Origin: Pseudomonas thivervalensis
GTDB taxonomy: Bacteria > Pseudomonadota > Gammaproteobacteria > Pseudomonadales > Pseudomonadaceae
Assembly (NCBI RefSeq): GCF_001269655.1
Contig: NZ_LHVE01000020.1
Location: 186,001 to 250,000 of the forward strand
DNA: 64,000 nucleotides
Direction: 5' to 3'
The notes under the pieces are model-generated. The model saw nothing but the letters and a program-made list of their open reading frames with translations, made no database searches and was not told where the DNA came from. The position numbers and the translations under genes are program-made. Shown here one piece after another: positions 59,549-64,000 of the stretch. The first letter of the stretch is position 1, and each line of letters starts with the position of its first letter.

Positions 59549-60816
59549 AGCTCAGCATTCTCGGCGCACGCGTGATCGATCCAGCCAGTGGCCTGGATCA
59601 AGTGACTGACATTCATATCGATGCCTGCAAGATCGTCGCCCTTGGCGCGGCGCCGACGGGTTTCGTCGCGGCCGAAATCCTCGACGCCCAAGGCCTGGTG
59701 GCCGCTCCCGGCCTGGTGGACCTGAATGTCGCCCTGCGCGAACCGGGCTACAGCCGCAAAGGCAGCATCATCACTGAAACCCGCGCCGCCGCCGCCGGCG
59801 GCGTGACCAGCCTATGCTGCCCGCCGCAGACCAAACCGGTGCTGGACACTTCGGCCGTGGCCGAACTGATCCTCGACCGCGCCCGGGAGGCCGGCAACAC
59901 CAAGGTTTTCCCGATTGGCGCACTGAGCAAAGGCCTGGAAGGCGAACAGCTGGCCGAGCTCATCGCCCTGCGTGACGCCGGCTGCGTGGCGTTCGGCAAC
60001 GGCCTGAACAGTTTCCGCAACACCCGTACCCTGTGTCGCGCCCTGGAATACGCGGCGACTTTCGGCCTGACGGTGATCTTCAATTCCCAGGACCATGACC
60101 TGGCCGAAGGCGGCCTGGCCCATGAAGGCCCGACCGCCAGCTTCCTCGGCCTGCCGGGCATCCCGGAAACCGCCGAGACCGTGGCCCTGGCCCGAGACCT
60201 GCTGTTGGTGGAGCAAAGCGGCGTGCGCGCCCACTTCAGCCAACTGACCAGCGCCCGCGGCGCCGCATTGATCGCCCAGGCCCAGGCCCGCGGCTTGCCA
60301 GTGACCGCCGACGTGGCGCTGTACCAGTTGATCCTGACCGACGAAGCGCTGATCGACTTCAACAGCGTCTACCACGTCCAGCCGCCGCTGCGCACCCGCG
60401 CCGACCGCGATGGCCTGCGCGAGGCGGTGAAGTCTGGCGTGATCTCGGCCATCTCCAGCCATCACCAACCCCACGAGCGCGATGCCAAGCTGGCCCCGTT
60501 CGGCGCCACCGAGCCGGGCATCAGCAGCGTCGAATTGCTGCTACCGCTGGCCCTGACGCTGGTGGAAGACGGCTTGCTGGACTTGCCGACCTTGCTGGCC
60601 CGCCTGAGCGCCGGCCCAGCCCAGGCGCTGCAATTGCCGGCGGGGAAACTCGCGGTGGGCGCCGCGGCGGACCTGGTGCTGTTCGACCCTACCGCGTCGT
60701 CCGTGGCCGGTGAGGCCTGGCGCTCCAAGGGCGACAATTGCCCGTTCCTCGGCCACAGCCTGCCGGGGGTGGTGCGTTACACCCTGATGGATGGGCGGAT
60801 CACTCACCAGGCCTGA
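59545..60816 (+). CDS. pyrC': Inactive dihydroorotase-like subunit PyrC'
   Basis: A 423-residue amidohydrolase-fold protein starting at the GTG at 59545, which overlaps the pyrB stop (GTGA). In active enzymes the zinc-binding motif reads H-x-H before LREPG. Here the sequence is LVDLNVALREPG, so both histidines are replaced by Asn and Ala. The later MPNT motif is CPPQTKP, and the aspartate motif before APH is SHHQPHERD. It should be catalytically inactive and serve as the structural partner of PyrB, as known for Pseudomonas. Confidence 0.95.
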   Translation: MKLSILGARVIDPASGLDQVTDIHIDACKIVALGAAPTGFVAAEILDAQGLVAAPGLVDLNVALREPGYSRKGSIITETRAAAAGGVTSLCCPPQTKPVLDTSAVAELILDRAREAGNTKVFPIGALSKGLEGEQLAELIALRDAGCVAFGNGLNSFRNTRTLCRALEYAATFGLTVIFNSQDHDLAEGGLAHEGPTASFLGLPGIPETAETVALARDLLLVEQSGVRAHFSQLTSARGAALIAQAQARGLPVTADVALYQLILTDEALIDFNSVYHVQPPLRTRADRDGLREAVKSGVISAISSHHQPHERDAKLAPFGATEPGISSVELLLPLALTLVEDGLLDLPTLLARLSAGPAQALQLPAGKLAVGAAADLVLFDPTASSVAGEAWRSKGDNCPFLGHSLPGVVRYTLMDGRITHQA

Positions 60817-60830
60817 TACCGCGCCGCCTG

Positions 60831-60923
60831 CTTCGCGAGCAAGCCCGCTCCCACATTGGATTTGGGATGTTCACAAATAATGTGTTCACCGAAGCCCCTG
60901 TGGGAGCGGGCTTGCTCGCGAAT
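60831..60923. repeat. REPIN family A variant (CCCGCTCCC arms)
   Basis: Arms TTCGCGAGCAAGCCCGCTCC and GGGAGCGGGCTTGCTCGCGA. Both arms carry the same change (CTC to CCC and GAG to GGG), so complementarity is kept. It lies between pyrC' and the TM2 gene. Confidence 0.85.
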
Positions 60924-60946
60924 GCAGGCAACTCGGTCTGACTGGT

Positions 60947-61375
60947 TTAATGAAAAGCCCCACGCTTCTGCGCATTCCGAATCGACACCTGATCGTTCAG
61001 CGTCCAGAAGTCATACAGCACCCCGAGGAAAAACACCCCGCCGGTCAGCAGGTAAATAATTCCGCTGAGCCATTTGCCTTGGTACATGCGGTGTACGCCC
61101 AGCACCCCGAGGAATGTCAGCAGAATCCACGCCACGCTGTACTCGATGGGCCCTGGGGTGAAACGCAGGTCCGCTTCGCGGTCCATCGCCGGGATCAGGA
61201 ACAGGTCGATCAGCCAGCCAATGCCCAGCAGGCCGAAGGTGAAAAACCAGATCGTGCCCGTGACCGGTTTGCCGTAATAGAAACGGTGAGCGCCGGTAAA
61301 GCCGAAAATCCACAGCAGATACCCGATGACTTTGCTGTGGGTATCGCGGATTGCGTCCTGCTGATAGCTGTTCAT
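60947..61375 (-). CDS. TM2 domain membrane protein
   Basis: A 142-residue inner-membrane protein with two TM2-type hairpin units. The first is VIGYLLWIFGFTGAHRFYYGKPVTG with GIGWLIDLFLIP, the second is VLGVHRMYQGKWLSGIIYLLTGG. The G-x-H-R-x-Y-x-G motif is the family signature. Function is unknown. The ATG at 61375 (MNSYQQDAIRDTH) removes a poor 43-codon extension. It is divergent from the NlpC/P60 gene across 248 bases in which I see only an AT-rich stretch and a possible TATAAA box near 61582. Confidence 0.85.
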   Translation of the reverse strand: MNSYQQDAIRDTHSKVIGYLLWIFGFTGAHRFYYGKPVTGTIWFFTFGLLGIGWLIDLFLIPAMDREADLRFTPGPIEYSVAWILLTFLGVLGVHRMYQGKWLSGIIYLLTGGVFFLGVLYDFWTLNDQVSIRNAQKRGAFH

Positions 61376-61623
61376 GAATGCCTCTTTTGCCTCGATAGAA
61401 AAATTTATTCGGACTTTTTGTGACTTTTTTGTGTCTCGCCGACAAGCGGTCCTGAGCGACGCGAGTCGCGCAAACGCCCGTGACACGGGGGTTCTGTCGG
61501 ACAATCAGGTCAATTTGCCGCAATTGTGCGGGGTTTACGCTGGGTTTCGAATCGACAAACGGCCTCGGAATGGCAAAAAAAGCTGTTATAAAGTTGCGCG
61601 CTAACCTTTAAGAGCCCTGCCTA

Positions 61624-62235
61624 ATGCGTCCATTTTTCAAGACATGGCTAACCATCTGCCTATTATTGCCACTGGCCGCCCACGCCACCAATCGTGAGCA
61701 ACGTCTTCCCAACGTCAACGGCTACACCCCGAAATCCCATGTTTCTGCTCCATCGAGCAAGAACAAGCAAGGCGTCCAACGTGTGAGCACCGCTCACAGC
61801 CGCCTCGTGCCACCCATGGCGACCAAGACCACCAGCAATGTCCTGAGCCGCGCCGTGAATGTCCTCGGCACACCTTACCGTTGGGGCGGCAGCAGCCCAA
61901 GTAAAGGTTTCGATTGCAGTGGTTTGGTGAAATACGCTTTCAACGACGCCACGTTCGACCTGCCGCGCACGTCCAATGCGATGGCTGCCGGTCACGGCGA
62001 GAAAGTCGAGCGCAAGGACCTCAAGCCCGGCGACCTGATCTTCTTCAAGCTCAAGAGCCGCCGGGTCAACCACGTGGCCATCTACCTGGGCAACGACCGT
62101 TTCATCCACGCCCCGCGCCGCGGCAAGTCGGTGACCATCGACACGCTGAACAAGCCGTATTGGAACACCCACTACGTGGTCGCCAAGCGGGTGCTGCCGA
62201 AAGAACCGGGTGCGCTGCGCGTGGTTCAGCGCTGA
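61624..62235 (+). CDS. NlpC/P60 family peptidoglycan endopeptidase
   Basis: A 203-residue exported cysteine peptidase. Residues 1-21 form a signal peptide (WLTICLLLPLAAHA), followed by a Ser/Thr-rich linker and the catalytic domain from about residue 72 (SNVLSRAVNVLGTPYRWGGSSPSKGFDCSGLVKYAFND). The nucleophile is the Cys of FDCSGL and the catalytic histidine is in NHVAIYLGNDRFIHAP. No SH3 or LysM domain is visible. It lies between the pyr operon and pilT. Confidence 0.93.
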   Translation: MRPFFKTWLTICLLLPLAAHATNREQRLPNVNGYTPKSHVSAPSSKNKQGVQRVSTAHSRLVPPMATKTTSNVLSRAVNVLGTPYRWGGSSPSKGFDCSGLVKYAFNDATFDLPRTSNAMAAGHGEKVERKDLKPGDLIFFKLKSRRVNHVAIYLGNDRFIHAPRRGKSVTIDTLNKPYWNTHYVVAKRVLPKEPGALRVVQR

Positions 62236-62254
62236 TCCGAAGCGTACACGGCCT

Positions 62255-62395
62255 TTTGTGGCGAGGGAGCTTGCTCCCGCTGGGCTCTGTAGGAGCTGGC
62301 GAAGCCTGCGATCTTTTGATCTTGATCTGATCTTTCGCTCACGACTCAATGGGCAGGGGAAAGATCGCAGCCTCGTTGCACTCGACAGCTCCTAC
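62255..62395. repeat. Composite repeat: half family B REP joined to a family C element
   Basis: A single B arm TGTGGCGAGGGAGCTTGCTC (62257-62276, then CCGC) is followed eight bases later by a complete family C repeat at 62289-62395. Its left arm is GTAGGAGCTGGCGAAGCCTG (type 3) and its right arm ends CACTCGACAGCTCCTAC (a type 2 variant). It lies between the convergent NlpC and pilT genes. Confidence 0.8.
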
Positions 62396-62420
62396 AGGGG
62401 CTGCATCACCTCCCTGCCTT

Positions 62421-63455
62421 CTAGAAGTTATCCGGCGTACGCGCCCGCTCCCGGGCATGTTCGCGGCTGATCAGCCCCTTGTTCACCAAGTCCTTCAAGC
62501 ACATGTCCAGGGTCTGCATCCCCAGCGAGCCACCGGTCTGGATGGACGAGTACATCTGCGCCACCTTGTCTTCACGGATCAGGTTCCGGATGGCCGAGGT
62601 CCCCAGCATGATTTCATGCGCCGCAACCCGGCCGCCGCCGATCTTCTTGATCAGCGTCTGGGAAATCACCGCCTGCAACGATTCCGACAACATCGAGCGA
62701 ACCATGGACTTCTCATCACCAGGGAACACGTCCACCACCCGGTCGATGGTCTTGGCCGCCGACGTGGTGTGCAGGGTGCCGAACACCAGGTGCCCGGTTT
62801 CGGCGGCGGTCAGCGCCAGGCGAATGGTTTCCAGGTCGCGCATCTCCCCCACCAGGATCACGTCCGGGTCCTCCCGCAGGGCTGAACGCAAGGCCGTGGA
62901 GAACCCCTGGGTGTCGCGGTGCACCTCGCGCTGGTTGATCAGGCATTTGCGCGGCTCGTGAACGAATTCGATGGGGTCTTCGATGGTGAGGATGTGATGG
63001 TGCTTGTGGCTGTTGAGGTGGTCGATCATGGCCGCCAGGGTGGTGGACTTGCCCGAGCCGGTCGGCCCGGTCACCAGCACCAGCCCACGCGGGGCCTCGG
63101 TGATTTTGCGAAACACCTCGCCCATCCCCAGGTCTTCCATGGTCAGGACTTTCGATGGAATGGTCCGGAACACCGCTCCCGCACCGCGATTCTGGTTGAA
63201 GGCGTTGACCCGGAAGCGCGCGACACCCGGCACATCGAAGGAAAAGTCGGTCTCCAGAAACTTTTCGTAATCTACCCGTTGCCGGTCGTTCATGATGTCG
63301 TAGATCAGCTCATGGACCTGCTTGTGGTCCAGTGCCGGCAGGTTGATCCGCCGTACATCGCCATCCACGCGGATCATCGGCGGCAGCCCAGCGGACAGGT
63401 GCAGGTCCGACGCCCCCTGTTTGGCGCTGAACGCCAGCAGTTCAGTGATATCCAT
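62421..63455 (-). CDS. pilT: Type IV pilus retraction ATPase PilT
   Basis: A 344-residue hexameric ATPase that powers pilus retraction. Walker A GPTGSGKST lies at residues 130-138 with K136, followed by the Asp box TIEDPIEFVH, Walker B DPDVILVGEMRD and the His box GHLVFGTLHTTSA. The C-terminal AIRNLIRE motif is the retraction signature of PilT. In P. aeruginosa pilU follows pilT, but here the downstream gene is the convergent NlpC peptidase, so pilU is not at this locus. It is divergent from yggS. Confidence 0.97.
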   Translation of the reverse strand: MDITELLAFSAKQGASDLHLSAGLPPMIRVDGDVRRINLPALDHKQVHELIYDIMNDRQRVDYEKFLETDFSFDVPGVARFRVNAFNQNRGAGAVFRTIPSKVLTMEDLGMGEVFRKITEAPRGLVLVTGPTGSGKSTTLAAMIDHLNSHKHHHILTIEDPIEFVHEPRKCLINQREVHRDTQGFSTALRSALREDPDVILVGEMRDLETIRLALTAAETGHLVFGTLHTTSAAKTIDRVVDVFPGDEKSMVRSMLSESLQAVISQTLIKKIGGGRVAAHEIMLGTSAIRNLIREDKVAQMYSSIQTGGSLGMQTLDMCLKDLVNKGLISREHARERARTPDNF

Positions 63456-63511
63456 AGCGCTCCTCAATTCCAGTAGAATGCCGCGAACCTCAGACCCGCT
63501 GGCTTTTCTTT

Positions 63512-64000
63512 ATGACCACGATAGCAGACAACATTGCTCAGGTTAGATCGCGCATCCGCGCTGCGGAGCAAGCCGCCCAGCGTGCCGAACACAGCGTCCA
63601 GCTGCTGGCCGTGAGCAAGACCAAGCCCGCCCAGGCCCTGCGCGAAGCCTATGCCGCCGACCTGCGGGACTTCGGCGAGAACTACCTGCAAGAGGCCCTG
63701 GGCAAACAGGTCGAATTGACCGACCTGCCCTTGATCTGGCACTTCATCGGCCCCATTCAATCGAACAAGACGCGCGCTATCGCCGAACACTTCGACTGGG
63801 TGCATTCCGTGGATCGCTTGAAAATTGCACAGCGCCTGTCCGAGCAACGCCCGGCCGAGCTGCCGCCGCTGAACATCTGCATCCAGGTCAATGTCAGCGG
63901 TGAAGCCAGCAAATCCGGCTGCACCCCGGCGGACCTGCCCGCCCTCGCCAATGCCATCAGCGCGTTGCCACGCTTGAAGCTGCGCGGGCTGATGGCGATT
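63512..64000 (+). CDS. yggS: PLP homeostasis protein YggS (3' end outside the window)
   Basis: The first 163 codons of a YggS/PROSC family protein of about 228 residues. It begins MTTIADNIAQVRSRIRAAEQ. The PLP lysine lies in LLAVSKTKPAQAL, and the family features FGENYLQEALGKQ, WHFIGPIQSNKTRAIA and INVSGEASKSGC are seen. It binds pyridoxal phosphate without known catalysis and maintains vitamin B6 balance. It is divergent from pilT, as in P. aeruginosa, across 56 bases. Confidence 0.96.
   Translation, partial: MTTIADNIAQVRSRIRAAEQAAQRAEHSVQLLAVSKTKPAQALREAYAADLRDFGENYLQEALGKQVELTDLPLIWHFIGPIQSNKTRAIAEHFDWVHSVDRLKIAQRLSEQRPAELPPLNICIQVNVSGEASKSGCTPADLPALANAISALPRLKLRGLMAI

Noticed and set aside
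1194..62395. Repeats as insertion-sequence ends or CRISPR repeats
   Set aside because: The repeats are short inverted palindromes in intergenic gaps, without a transposase, regular spacing or spacers. They fit REP/REPIN families.

Overview
The window is a stretch of Pseudomonas chromosome, most probably from the P. fluorescens group. It has high GC, dense protein coding and the gene neighbourhoods known from P. aeruginosa: tktA-epd-pgk-fba, metK, ahcY-metF, bioA-rsmE, mdc/mad, pilGHIJ-chpA, gshB-tonB and yqgE-yqgF-pyrR-pyrB-pyrC'. Intergenic spaces are filled with REP/REPIN-type palindromes. I see no tRNA, rRNA, insertion sequence, prophage or CRISPR array.

Layout. Positions 1-6.4 kb (minus strand): central carbon genes tktA, epd, pgk, two small lipoproteins and fba (cut by the window edge). 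6.6-8.9 kb (plus): an ArsR-methyltransferase fusion regulator and metK, separated from tktA by a perfect palindrome. 9.1-18.3 kb: LysE exporter, ligB, DUF1090 protein, cytochrome c'-like lipoprotein, mltA, MAPEG, EamA, MFS and FNT membrane proteins, and a thioesterase. 18.4-21.0 kb: a promoter, an SAH riboswitch, ahcY and metF. 21.2-34 kb: a solute-binding protein, the RNA helicase rhlE, yceI with cytochrome b561, an exported flavin amine oxidase, bioA, rsmE, a glutamate-type binding protein, a D-amino-acid dehydrogenase with its divergent LysR regulator, and a HlyIII protein. 34.2-42.5 kb: a complete malonate decarboxylase and malonate transporter cluster (mdcABCDEGH-madLM) with mdcR. 42.6-44.3 kb: a small accessory island of two paralogous unknown genes, the second frameshifted, sharing a leader of equal length. 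44.4-54.6 kb: the Pil-Chp surface-sensing chemosensory cluster (pilG, pilH, pilI, pilJ, chpA, chpC). 54.8-64 kb: gshB, tonB, algH/yqgE, ruvX, the pyrR-pyrB-pyrC' operon, a TM2 protein, an NlpC/P60 peptidase, pilT and the start of yggS.

How the genes work together. MetK makes S-adenosylmethionine, AhcY removes S-adenosylhomocysteine (SAH), and MetF supplies methyl groups for methionine. The locus appears to sense SAH twice, through an RNA aptamer in front of ahcY and probably through the ArsR-methyltransferase protein next to metK. The mdc genes build the holoenzyme, load its prosthetic group and import malonate. The Pil-Chp genes, PilT and the pil-linked TonB belong to type IV pilus control.

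The least explained parts are the 42.6-44.3 kb paralog pair with its shared leader, the structured leader of the MFS gene, and the mosaic arm structure of one REPIN-like family. Start codons were chosen by reading ribosome binding sites and known protein N-termini. Homology calls come from recognition of motifs and gene order, not from searches.
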